From Anaerolinea sp. (GTDB taxonomy: Bacteria; Chloroflexota; Anaerolineae; Anaerolineales; Anaerolineaceae): 10,000 nt of DNA. Each line of letters opens with the position of its first letter. Within the stretch, counting starts at the first letter, position 1. Location of the stretch: the NCBI GenBank assembly GCA_020216845.1, contig JAIWNK010000032.1, forward strand, positions 1 through 10,000, given 5' to 3'. The notes beneath the pieces were generated by a model, which saw only the letters and a list, made by a program, of their open reading frames with translations, did no database searches and had not been told where the DNA came from. Positions 1-6,543 of this stretch are shown piece by piece. A program made the translations under genes and the position numbers.

Positions 1-329
1 GCCAAACGGCGCAGACGCAACGGAGCAAACGGCGTCTGCTGCCCTTCACCGCTATCAAACAGCACCTGCCCTTCCACATTCAACCACACCAACCGCTGCC
101 CATAGGTTTGTGATAAACCTTTCAGCACAGCCATCTGTTGCACCGGGTCGCTTAGCTCATTCAACCTTGCTGCCACTCGATTCTCAACCAGCCGCAATTG
201 CAACAACGCCCGGGGATAAAACAACGCATTCCGTCGAATCGAAACAGAGATGCCCAGTAAAACCACAAACAGCGCTACCCCCACCACCAACACATACCCC
301 AACCACAAACGCGCCCGCAGTGAAGACAT
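1..329 (-). CDS. Sensor histidine kinase, N-terminal part only (runs off the window)
   Basis: This is the first 109 codons of a membrane sensor, read from an ATG at 329-327; the rest lies beyond base 1. The start codon overlaps the stop of the upstream response regulator as TGATG, a common sign of translational coupling between the two halves of a two-component system. The N-terminus has a short basic stretch (MSSLRAR), then one hydrophobic segment at about residues 8-31 that should be a membrane anchor. About 75 residues of a presumed extracytoplasmic sensor region follow (ending VEGQVLFDSGEG and on), which resembles the start of the periplasmic domain in many kinases. No HAMP, HisKA or ATPase domain is present in the visible part. 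Calling it a kinase rests on its position behind an OmpR-type regulator and on this architecture; the signal it senses cannot be read. Confidence 0.8.
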   Translation of the reverse strand, partial: MSSLRARLWLGYVLVVGVALFVVLLGISVSIRRNALFYPRALLQLRLVENRVAARLNELSDPVQQMAVLKGLSQTYGQRLVWLNVEGQVLFDSGEGQQTPFAPLRLRRL

Positions 330-1012
330 CAGACCACCACCAACCGATATCCCACTCCCGTCACCGTCTCAATCTGCACATGCGACGGAGAAAGCTTACG
401 CCGTAGCTGCGCAACATGCACATCCACAGTACGGGTTTGTCCATAAAAATCATATCCCCACGCTTGCTGTAACAAAGTCTCACGATCAAACACACGCCCA
501 GGCTGCCGCGCAAACACCAACAACAGCTCAAATTCCTGTGCTCGTAGGCCCACAATCTCATTGCCCAAACGCACTTCGTGCCTTGTCACATCAATCTCCA
601 ATTCGCCAACTCGCACCACTTCCTGCGTTTGCGGTTGTGGGTGCGTAGAACGTCGCAAAATAGCCTTAACTCGCGCCACAAGCTCGCGCGGGTTAAATGG
701 TTTGGTCAGATAATCATCCGCCCCCAATTCCAATCCCACAATTCGATCCACATCCTCATCGCGTGCCGTCACCATCAAGATCGGCACCAAACAATTTGCT
801 GCCCGCAGTCTTCGGCAAACTTCAAAACCATCCACTCCGGGCAGCATTACATCCAACACCACAAGGTCAGGGTGGAGACGCTCAACCTCAGCCAAAGCAG
901 CTTCGCCATCAGAAGCCACAGATACGCGAAAGCCCTCTCGCTCAAGATAGAGGCGTTGTAAGGCGACAATATTCGCCTCATCATCCACCAAAAGGATCAA
1001 TTCATCTCTCAT
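329..1012 (-). CDS. OmpR/PhoB-family DNA-binding response regulator
   Basis: A 227-residue two-component regulator with a receiver domain (about 4-120) and a C-terminal OmpR-type winged helix (about 130-227). The receiver has the acidic pair D10/D11, phosphoacceptor D54 in VVLDVMLPG, T82 in MVTARDE, Y101 and K104 in DDYLTKPF, so it should be fully phosphorylatable. The output domain shows the family signatures RAQEFELLLVFARQPG and TRTVDVHVAQLRRKL, ending GVGYRLVVV. By family knowledge it binds direct-repeat DNA as a dimer and controls transcription. It starts 15 bases after the ridA stop and overlaps the next kinase by one base, so ridA, regulator and kinase are probably one transcript. No convincing Shine-Dalgarno precedes the ATG, so translation may depend on ribosomes finishing ridA. 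Its receiver resembles that of the other regulator in this window. Targets are unknown. Confidence 0.93.
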   Translation of the reverse strand: MRDELILLVDDEANIVALQRLYLEREGFRVSVASDGEAALAEVERLHPDLVVLDVMLPGVDGFEVCRRLRAANCLVPILMVTARDEDVDRIVGLELGADDYLTKPFNPRELVARVKAILRRSTHPQPQTQEVVRVGELEIDVTRHEVRLGNEIVGLRAQEFELLLVFARQPGRVFDRETLLQQAWGYDFYGQTRTVDVHVAQLRRKLSPSHVQIETVTGVGYRLVVV

Positions 1013-1027
1013 CGAGACGATAATCGA

Positions 1028-1495
1028 TTAATCCTTGCTCTCATGATGACAGTCACAATCGCAGTCGCCATCACAATCACACTCATCGTCACAATCGCAA
1101 CGATCAATCGCTACTGCCTCAATCTCGACCAACGCACCCTTGGGCAGCGCTGCGACCTGCACAGCAGAACGCGCCGGCGGGTTCTCTTTGAAGAACTCGG
1201 CATAAATTGCATTCATCGCCGCAAAGTCGCCCATATCCTTCAAAAAGACGGTCGTCTTGACCACATCTTGGAGAGTCAGGCCAGCTGCTTCCACCACAGC
1301 CTTCAAATTGGTCAACACCTGACGCGTTTCAGCTTCAATTCCGCCCGTCACCATCACACCGCTCTGCGGGTCCAGACCAATCTGACCAGATGTATACACA
1401 AAATCCCCCACCCGAACCGCAATCGAATAGGGACCAATGGCACGCGGCGCGTTTTCAGTTTGAATGATTTGTTTCTCGACGCAACAACAACCCAT
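1028..1495 (-). CDS. ridA: RidA-family (YjgF/YER057c/UK114) imine deaminase with Cys/Asp-rich metal-binding-like termini
   Basis: A 155-residue Rid-family protein. Residues about 8-130 form the complete core: NAPRAIGPYS, FVYTSGQIGLDP, PPARSAVQV with R109 (the Arg that binds the substrate carboxylate in RidA) and VEIEAVAI with E125. RidA trimers hydrolyse reactive enamine/imine intermediates such as 2-aminoacrylate. What is odd is the ends. The N-terminus is MGCCCVEK, and after the usual C-terminus comes an extra tail (131-155) of alternating Cys and Asp that ends CHHESKD. It holds Cys 133, 135, 139, 141, 145, 147 and 149, about ten Asp and His150/151. All ten cysteines of the protein are in these ends; the core has none, and even the Cys following the catalytic ARS in E. 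coli RidA is Ala here. The start is supported by GAGG at 1504-1501, five bases before the ATG. The family call is firm; a metal or redox role for the tail is inference. Confidence 0.93.
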   Translation of the reverse strand: MGCCCVEKQIIQTENAPRAIGPYSIAVRVGDFVYTSGQIGLDPQSGVMVTGGIEAETRQVLTNLKAVVEAAGLTLQDVVKTTVFLKDMGDFAAMNAIYAEFFKENPPARSAVQVAALPKGALVEIEAVAIDRCDCDDECDCDGDCDCDCHHESKD

Positions 1496-1508
1496 TGTAA
1501 CCTCACAG

Positions 1509-1552
1509 AAAATAAAAATGGATGAGGATGCAAAAGCGCATCCTCATCCATT
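1509..1552 (-). terminator. Intrinsic terminator ending the cydAB transcript
   Basis: A perfect 15-bp stem pairs 1538-1552 with 1517-1531 around a six-base loop. In the minus-strand direction it is followed at once by a T-rich run (TTTTTATTTTC, about 1518-1508). The tract is T-rich only on the minus side, so it works in the direction of cydB, whose stop is 29 bases upstream. The T-tract ends only four bases before the GAGG ribosome site of ridA, so transcripts that stop here should not express ridA. Confidence 0.85.
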
Positions 1553-1578
1553 ATACCCGGTTTATTGCTCCGTGTGCG
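1550..1578 (-). promoter_or_regulatory. Candidate ridA promoter nested at the foot of the cydAB terminator
   Basis: A perfect TATAAT lies at 1555-1550 on the minus strand. With a 17-bp spacer the -35 position is CGCACA (1578-1573), which matches the TTGACA consensus only weakly. Transcription would start near 1543, inside the 5' arm of the terminator stem. Such a transcript could form only a hairpin of about six pairs (GGATGC with GCATCC) instead of fifteen, so it should escape termination and reach ridA. The -10 is seen directly; its activity is inferred. Confidence 0.45.
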
Positions 1579-1580
1579 AC

Positions 1581-2597
1581 TTAGTAATGCAACGTATCTG
1601 CCTTTTCCACAATCCGCTTGCGGAAGATCCAATACGTCCACCCCTGATAGGCAAGGACAATCGGCACAAAGATCAGTGCAACAATACTCATCGTCCGCAA
1701 AGTCAGCGGCCCCGAAGCACTATTTTCAATCGTCAGATCATACATCGGGTCAATGCTTGAAACCAACACGCGCGGATACAGCTCCATGAAAATCGTCGTC
1801 ACCGCCAACAAAATTGCCAGGGCCGTCATCACAAACGCCCAACCATCCTGTTTTCGGCGAATGAACCAGCCCGAAGCCAGCAAAGCCAACACCGCAAAGA
1901 TGGACACCGGCCACGGATTGATGCCCGACTTGTCAATGATGTCTGTGAAAACATAGGTCGAAATCGTGAATGCTACCAGAGCAATCACCGCCGGCACCCA
2001 CAAGCGCTGTGCCCAACGGCGTGCCTGCACTTGCAAATCATCCACCGTCTTCAACGAGAGGAAGATCGCTCCATGCAAAGCAAAGCCGAGCAGCGAAACC
2101 ACCCCGCCCAGCAAGCTATACACATTCAACAAGTCTAGAAACGTACCCTGATACTGAAAATTGGGCCCTATCGGCACACCGCGCACAAAATTCGCAAACG
2201 CCACACCCCAAAGCAGCGCTGGAATAACGCTACCAAGGAAGATGCACCAATCCCACAAACTGCGCCAGCGCGGATTCTCGTCTTTGCTGCGAAATTCAAA
2301 CGCCACCCCGCGCACAATCAACGCAATCAACATCAGAAACAGCGCCAGGTAAAAGCCGCTGAATAAGGTCGCATACCAATTGGGAAAAGCAGCAAACGTT
2401 GCCCCACCAGCCGTCAACAGCCAGACTTCATTCCCGTCCCAATGCGGACCAACCGTGTTGATGATTGCCCGACGGCGCAAGTCGTTTTTGCCCAAGAAAG
2501 GCAACAAAATCCCAACGCCCAGATCAAAGCCCTCCAACACAAAGTAGCCGATATACAACACCGCAATCAAAACGAACCACAACGTACCCAGAGTCAT
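1581..2597 (-). CDS. cydB: Cytochrome bd ubiquinol/menaquinol oxidase subunit II
   Basis: A 338-residue polytopic membrane protein, the partner of CydA in the bd-type terminal oxidase, which oxidises quinol and reduces O2 to water at the cytoplasmic membrane. Family signatures include EGFDLGVGILLPFLG with D25, the conserved block PHWDGNEVWLLTAGG (51-65), RSKDENPRWRSLWDW and a C-terminal block of VPIVLAYQGWTYW type. About eight to nine hydrophobic helices can be seen. Length fits short CydB proteins such as those of Bacillus (E. coli has 379). The frame stays open upstream to 2675, but the true start is the ATG at 2597-2595: it gives the normal CydB N-terminus (MTLGTLWFVLIAVLY), lies 10 bases after the cydA stop, and has a strong GGGAGGG site. 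The transcript ends at the hairpin 29 bases downstream. No CydX- or CydS-like small subunit ORF fits in the 85 bp after it. Confidence 0.96.
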   Translation of the reverse strand: MTLGTLWFVLIAVLYIGYFVLEGFDLGVGILLPFLGKNDLRRRAIINTVGPHWDGNEVWLLTAGGATFAAFPNWYATLFSGFYLALFLMLIALIVRGVAFEFRSKDENPRWRSLWDWCIFLGSVIPALLWGVAFANFVRGVPIGPNFQYQGTFLDLLNVYSLLGGVVSLLGFALHGAIFLSLKTVDDLQVQARRWAQRLWVPAVIALVAFTISTYVFTDIIDKSGINPWPVSIFAVLALLASGWFIRRKQDGWAFVMTALAILLAVTTIFMELYPRVLVSSIDPMYDLTIENSASGPLTLRTMSIVALIFVPIVLAYQGWTYWIFRKRIVEKADTLHY

Positions 2598-2601
2598 GGC
2601 A

Positions 2602-2608
2602 CCCTCCC
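2602..2608 (-). promoter_or_regulatory. Ribosome binding site fixing the cydB start
   Basis: GGGAGGG begins at the last base of the cydA stop codon. Its GGAGG core ends five bases before the ATG at 2597. This rules out the longer open frame beginning at 2675, which would overlap the cydA C-terminus with a low-complexity Arg/Pro sequence unlike any CydB. The overlap of site and stop codon suggests cydA and cydB are translationally coupled. Confidence 0.8.
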
Positions 2609-3990
2609 TATTCCCAATACGCCTGTTCGGCAACCGAATGCTTGGCCGGCTTGGGGGCCGGTCCCGCCTTGGCATACTTGGTTAGCAAATACACATCTGC
2701 CACCATCAGCAATCCATACACCAGGGTAAAGCCAATCAACGAAGTCAACACCAGGCCCGGCGTCAGGTTTGGAGAAAACGCCTGTGCCGTTTTCAACTTG
2801 CCATACACCACCCACGGCTGACGGCCCAACTCGGTCAAAATCCACCCTGTTGAATTGGAAAGGTATGGCAACGCAATTGCAAACGGCAGCCACTTAAGAA
2901 TCTTCAACTCTTGCAATGCGCGCTTCTGTATCACTCGCAGCAAAGCAAATGCTGCTATAAAGAACATCAAGAAGCCCACCCCAACCATAATCCGGAAGGT
3001 CCAATAATTGAGCATAATCGGCGGAATATAATTTCCCGGCCCATATTCAAGCTCAAATTGCTTTTGCAAATCATTGATGCCTTTGACCTCACCCTCCAAA
3101 CGATTGTAGGATAACAAGCTCAGCAAACGCGGCACACGCAACGATACCAAATCGCGCCGGTTGGCCTGATCGGTGATGGTGAATAACGAAAACGAAGCCG
3201 GGTTTTCTGTTTCCCACAGCGCTTCTGCGGCAGCCATCTTCATCGGCTGTGTTGCTACCATATGTTGCGCCTGACTATGCCCAACCAGAATCACCAACAG
3301 CATTGCAATCGTTCCATACAACGCAGCCAGGCGAAACGATCGCTCAAACACATCAGCATGTTTCTTGCGCAGCAAATGATAGGCACTGATACCCAAAACA
3401 AAGAAGGCCGCCGTTGCAAAACCTGAGAAAACCACATGTGGGAACTGCACCCAAACATTTGAATTGCCCAACAACGCCCAAAAATTGGTCATCACCAGGC
3501 GCCCATTCTCTTCCGCATACCCAACCGGCTGCTGCATGAACGAATTGGCCACCAAAATCCACAAAGAGGAAATATTTGACCCAATCGCTACCAGCCAAAT
3601 CGCCAAGGCATGAACCCCTTTGGAGACCTTGTCCCAACCAAAAATCCACAACCCCAAGAAAGTGGACTCAAGGAAAAAGGCCAACAAGGCTTCAATCGCT
3701 AGCGGCGCCCCAAAAATATCCCCCACATAGCGCGAATATTCCGACCAGTTCATCCCGAACTGAAATTCCTGCACGATGCCCGTGACCACGCCCATGGCAA
3801 AGTTGATCACGAACAGCTTGCCCCAGAATTTGGTCATGCGTTTGTAGACCTCTTGTCCGGTGCGGACATAGATCGTCTCCAAAATTGCCACAAACACCGA
3901 CAAGCCCAATGTGAGTGGCACAAAGAAGAAATGATAGATGGTTGTGATGGCAAATTGCCATCGAGAGAGGATTAAGACCCAATTCTCCAT
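2608..3990 (-). CDS. cydA: Cytochrome bd ubiquinol/menaquinol oxidase subunit I
   Basis: A 460-residue membrane protein, the haem- and quinol-binding subunit of cytochrome bd. The residues that ligate or surround the haems in E. coli CydA can be matched: H20 (E. coli H19), E100 (E99), E108 (E107), H185 (H186), M335 in FRIMVGVGF (M393) and E387 just before GRQPW (E445). The quinol-site pair K251/E256 (K252/E257) lies in the Q-loop beginning KMAAAEALWETENPASFSLF. The C-terminal insertion of the E. coli Q-loop is missing, which explains 460 rather than 522 residues, so this is the short-Q-loop type known from Geobacillus. All expected catalytic residues are present, so the enzyme should be active. 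GAGGAG (4004-3999) lies eight bases before the ATG. cydB follows after 10 bases. A sensor kinase gene ends 60 bases upstream. The quinone used cannot be told from sequence. Confidence 0.97.
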   Translation of the reverse strand: MENWVLILSRWQFAITTIYHFFFVPLTLGLSVFVAILETIYVRTGQEVYKRMTKFWGKLFVINFAMGVVTGIVQEFQFGMNWSEYSRYVGDIFGAPLAIEALLAFFLESTFLGLWIFGWDKVSKGVHALAIWLVAIGSNISSLWILVANSFMQQPVGYAEENGRLVMTNFWALLGNSNVWVQFPHVVFSGFATAAFFVLGISAYHLLRKKHADVFERSFRLAALYGTIAMLLVILVGHSQAQHMVATQPMKMAAAEALWETENPASFSLFTITDQANRRDLVSLRVPRLLSLLSYNRLEGEVKGINDLQKQFELEYGPGNYIPPIMLNYWTFRIMVGVGFLMFFIAAFALLRVIQKRALQELKILKWLPFAIALPYLSNSTGWILTELGRQPWVVYGKLKTAQAFSPNLTPGLVLTSLIGFTLVYGLLMVADVYLLTKYAKAGPAPKPAKHSVAEQAYWE

Positions 3991-4039
3991 ACGCTTTGCT
4001 CCTCAGAACAGAAAAGATGGAACGACCCGCCAATCTATA

Positions 4040-4068
4040 CCGATTTTATCTCATTCAACCAAAATCGG
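4040..4068. repeat. Inverted repeat overlapping the cydA upstream promoter (possible operator)
   Basis: Perfect eight-base arms CCGATTTT (4040-4047) and AAAATCGG (4061-4068) are separated by 13 bases. The repeat covers the -10, spacer and most of the -35 of the candidate cydAB promoter and spans the stop codon of the upstream kinase. It is not followed by a T-run on either side, so it does not look like a terminator. It does not match the Rex or FNR/CRP consensus that often controls cyd genes. It could bind a regulator, possibly one in this window, or be a chance dyad. Confidence 0.4.
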
Positions 4069-4071
4069 CAA
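4043..4071 (-). promoter_or_regulatory. Candidate promoter for cydAB
   Basis: On the minus strand TTGCCG (4071-4066) and TAAAAT (4048-4043) are separated by exactly 17 bp, matching the housekeeping consensus at four and five of six positions. The site lies over the last codons and stop of the upstream kinase gene. A start near 4036 would give a leader of about 45 bases containing the GAGGAG ribosome site of cydA. It would let cydAB be expressed apart from the kinase transcript. Judged from sequence only. Confidence 0.4.
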
Positions 4072-5811
4072 GGCAATCCAAAAAACACTTCCTGCACCAG
4101 GCGCACTTTCGGCCCAAATGCGTCCACCGTGCGCCTCAATCAAATGTCGAGCAATAGAAAGCCCAAGCCCTGTTCCACCGCCAGAACGTGCCTTATCCGC
4201 TTTGTAAAAGCGCTCAAAAATACGCTCCAGCGCGTCCTGCGGAATGCCAACCCCGCTATCGCGCACCGCAATCAGCAGCCGTCCGTTCTCCACCCCTAGC
4301 TGCACCTGCACGGTTCCACCCGGTGGCGTGAATTTAATCGCATTGTGCAACAAATTCACCAGCACCTGCTCAATTCGCTCGCGATCCACCCATACCTGTG
4401 GCAAGTCTGCCGGACAGTCTAACGACAGTGTCAGGCCAGCACGCTCAGCCTGCAACTTCATCCGCTCAACCGCCGGTGTCACCAGGTCACTCGCAGCAAT
4501 CCACTTGCGCTCCAATGGCACCCGCCCCGACTCAATCCGCGATAGCTCCAACAACTCCCGCACCATTTGTGTCAAGTTATCAATCTCGTTTTCCATCTGT
4601 TGCAAGAAACGCCGTGCCGCCGGCGGGTCCTCCAACGCACCTTCTTGCAACGTCTCGGCCAGGGCCTTCAGCGAAGCCAGCGGCGTACGCAGTTCATGCG
4701 AAACATTGCTGACAAAGTCGCGTCGCACCGTTTCTAACCGTCGCAAACGGGTCAGGTCATGCAACACCAACAATGTCTCATCAGGAATGGTGGGGGCCAG
4801 GGAGGCCGCCGCCGCCTGAATGAACCGTTGCTCCGGGCCAATTTCGAATACCGCCGTCTGTGGCTCACCGCTCAATATACACTTACGCCACAGCTCAACA
4901 AACTGATGATTACGCACTACAGTCACAAGCGAAGCCCCCAACGCCTGCGCCTCCTCAACATTGAACAAAAGCATCGCCGCTGGATTAAGCAAACGCACCT
5001 TGCCATCCCCATCCACGATCAAAATTGCATCGCTCATATTGACAAGCACAGCCGCCAATTTGCCACGCTCAGCCCGCAGATCTTGAATCTGTTGGTTAAG
5101 CTGTGCGGTCAAATGCTCAAAAGCCCGACTCAAACGGCCAATTTCATCCTGACGAGTTGCCGCAGCCAGGCTTAAAGTCTCACCGGGTTTCAACTCCTGA
5201 ACGCTGCGCGTCAACTCACGCAACGGGTGGGTCGTCCGTCGCGTGATGAAAAAAGCCAACAAAACCGCCAAAACCAACGCAACCCCACTTGCCCCCCAAA
5301 CTGTACGGCGCAAAATCTGAATTTCCTCCTGCAAGTCTTGCAATGGCACCGCCAACCGCGCCACGCCAACCACCCGCCCATCCACCTCTATCGGCGCTGC
5401 CGCATACATCAAATTGGTGCGCAAAGTGCTGCTATATCGCATATCCGAATACTCTTGGCCAAGCATTGCCTGCTGAAACTCCGGGCGACTTGCGTGGTTT
5501 TCCATCTGCGAATACGCATAATCCGACTCGCCCACCACCACCCCATCTGGCAAAATAATCGTCGCGCGCGCCTGCACCAATTGAGCATACGCGTCCGTCA
5601 GCGTATCAATTTGAGTATATGGAGCACCCGCCTTTAATACAGGAGACACTTGATCGGCCAACGCGCGCGTCTCTGCCAAAAGACGTGTACGGGTGCTATC
5701 CAAATAACTTTGCTGCAAAAATTGCACTACATAAATGCTCAAACCACCCAAGATCACCACAATCAATAAAATGTATGGAAGCGCAATCCGCCAAAACATG
5801 GAACGCCGCAT
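4051..5811 (-). CDS. PhoR-like membrane sensor histidine kinase (sensor-HAMP-PAS-HisKA-HATPase)
   Basis: A complete 586-residue kinase. Order: TM1 (about 8-31), an extracytoplasmic region (about 33-168) resembling single-Cache-type sensors (ATIILPDGVVVGES, AAPIEVDGRVVGVARLAVPL), TM2 (about 171-190), HAMP (about 190-243), PAS (about 250-350), then HisKA with H372 in SHELRTPL, and the ATPase domain with N490 in the N-box, D518 in DSGVGIP, FERFYK as F-box, and G2 GGTGLGLS (545-552). All catalytic motifs are intact, so it should autophosphorylate at H372 and pass phosphate to the regulator encoded just upstream. AGGAG (5822-5818) overlaps the regulator's TAG stop and lies six bases before the ATG, implying coupling. 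Architecture is that of PhoR/ResE/WalK-type sensors; the ligand cannot be told. cydA starts 60 bases after it, so control of the oxidase is plausible but not shown. Confidence 0.95.
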   Translation of the reverse strand: MRRSMFWRIALPYILLIVVILGGLSIYVVQFLQQSYLDSTRTRLLAETRALADQVSPVLKAGAPYTQIDTLTDAYAQLVQARATIILPDGVVVGESDYAYSQMENHASRPEFQQAMLGQEYSDMRYSSTLRTNLMYAAAPIEVDGRVVGVARLAVPLQDLQEEIQILRRTVWGASGVALVLAVLLAFFITRRTTHPLRELTRSVQELKPGETLSLAAATRQDEIGRLSRAFEHLTAQLNQQIQDLRAERGKLAAVLVNMSDAILIVDGDGKVRLLNPAAMLLFNVEEAQALGASLVTVVRNHQFVELWRKCILSGEPQTAVFEIGPEQRFIQAAAASLAPTIPDETLLVLHDLTRLRRLETVRRDFVSNVSHELRTPLASLKALAETLQEGALEDPPAARRFLQQMENEIDNLTQMVRELLELSRIESGRVPLERKWIAASDLVTPAVERMKLQAERAGLTLSLDCPADLPQVWVDRERIEQVLVNLLHNAIKFTPPGGTVQVQLGVENGRLLIAVRDSGVGIPQDALERIFERFYKADKARSGGGTGLGLSIARHLIEAHGGRIWAESAPGAGSVFWIALPILVE

Positions 5812-5820
5812 GATCGTCTC

Positions 5821-6540
5821 CTATCCCTCAAACCGATAGCCTGTGCCACGCACCGTTACAATTCGTGTCGGGTTGGCCGGATCCTCTTCAAGCTTTTCGC
5901 GCAGCCAGCGCACATGCACATCCACCGTCCGGCTATCGCCAACATATTCCCAGCCCCAAACCCGCTCCAGAACCAGCTCGCGTGACAAAACCTGACGGCG
6001 ATGCTGAGCGAAGAACAGCAACAAATCATATTCCTTCGGGCGCAGCACCACCACTTGCCCATTCAAGCGCACCTCATGACGATTTTCATCAATGACGAGA
6101 TTGCCAAAACGCAGCAAGCCCGCCTCCGCCGTCCCCTCTGTTGAAGGTTGCTGCACCTCGCTTTCCTCGCGTATCATCCGCACGCGCCGCAACATAGCCT
6201 TGACCCGCGCAAGCAACTCGCGCATTGAAAATGGCTTGGTCAGGTAATCATCTGCCCCAACCTCCAGTCCCACCACACGATCAATTTCATCATCGCGCGC
6301 GGTCAACATCAAAATCGGCAAATTCATTTCCTGACGCAACACCCGACACACCTCAAAGCCATCCATGCCCGGCAACATAATATCGAGAATCATTAAATCA
6401 GGCTCGTGCTCGCGTGCCGCCCGCAAAGCTGACAACCCATCCCCCACAACCTCCACCTCATACCCCTGACGTTGCAATGTGTAGGCCAGAGTCTCCTGAA
6501 GTGCCACTTCATCATCCACCACCAAAATCCGTTCTGCCAT
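5821..6540 (-). CDS. OmpR-family DNA-binding response regulator (PhoP/RegX3-like)
   Basis: A 239-residue regulator with receiver (about 3-118) and winged-helix output domain (about 140-239), joined by a linker rich in Glu and Gln. Receiver residues are complete: D9/D10, phosphoacceptor D53 in [10 protein letters not shown]80 in MLTARDD, Y99 and K102 in DDYLTKPF. The output domain has [20 protein letters not shown], the recognition-helix region [16 protein letters not shown] and the usual end [10 protein letters not shown]. It is the cognate partner of the kinase that begins nine bases downstream. It starts only three bases after the glycosyltransferase stop, with AAGGA (6552-6548) inside the last codons of that gene, so the three are probably co-transcribed. 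PhoP/RegX3/ResD-like regulators commonly respond to phosphate, redox or envelope signals; which applies here is unknown. Confidence 0.95.
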   Translation of the reverse strand: MAERILVVDDEVALQETLAYTLQRQGYEVEVVGDGLSALRAAREHEPDLMILDIMLPGMDGFEVCRVLRQEMNLPILMLTARDDEIDRVVGLEVGADDYLTKPFSMRELLARVKAMLRRVRMIREESEVQQPSTEGTAEAGLLRFGNLVIDENRHEVRLNGQVVVLRPKEYDLLLFFAQHRRQVLSRELVLERVWGWEYVGDSRTVDVHVRWLREKLEEDPANPTRIVTVRGTGYRFEG

Positions 6541-6543
6541 AGA

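Noticed and set aside
110..648. Two + strand open frames opposite the regulator and kinase at the left end
   Set aside because: Low-complexity Pro/Thr/His-rich translations that are the complement of well-defined two-component genes.
1021..1030. Perfect ten-base palindrome TAATCGATTA at the ridA stop, before the second regulator
   Set aside because: Too short and AT-rich to claim as an operator, and partly fixed by the ridA stop codon.
1043..1525. 160-codon open frame on the + strand opposite ridA with a hydrophobic N-terminus
   Set aside because: The hydrophobic start is simply the complement of the Cys-Asp codons of the ridA tail. The minus-strand frame encodes a clear Rid protein with a ribosome site.
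1517..1552. Terminator hairpin as a mobile-element end or REP-like repeat
   Set aside because: Only one copy is seen in the window and the asymmetric T-run fits an intrinsic terminator fully.
2598..2675. N-terminal extension of cydB
   Set aside because: The extra 26 residues are Arg/Pro-rich, overlap the cydA C-terminus and have no family match, while the ATG at 2597 has a strong ribosome site.
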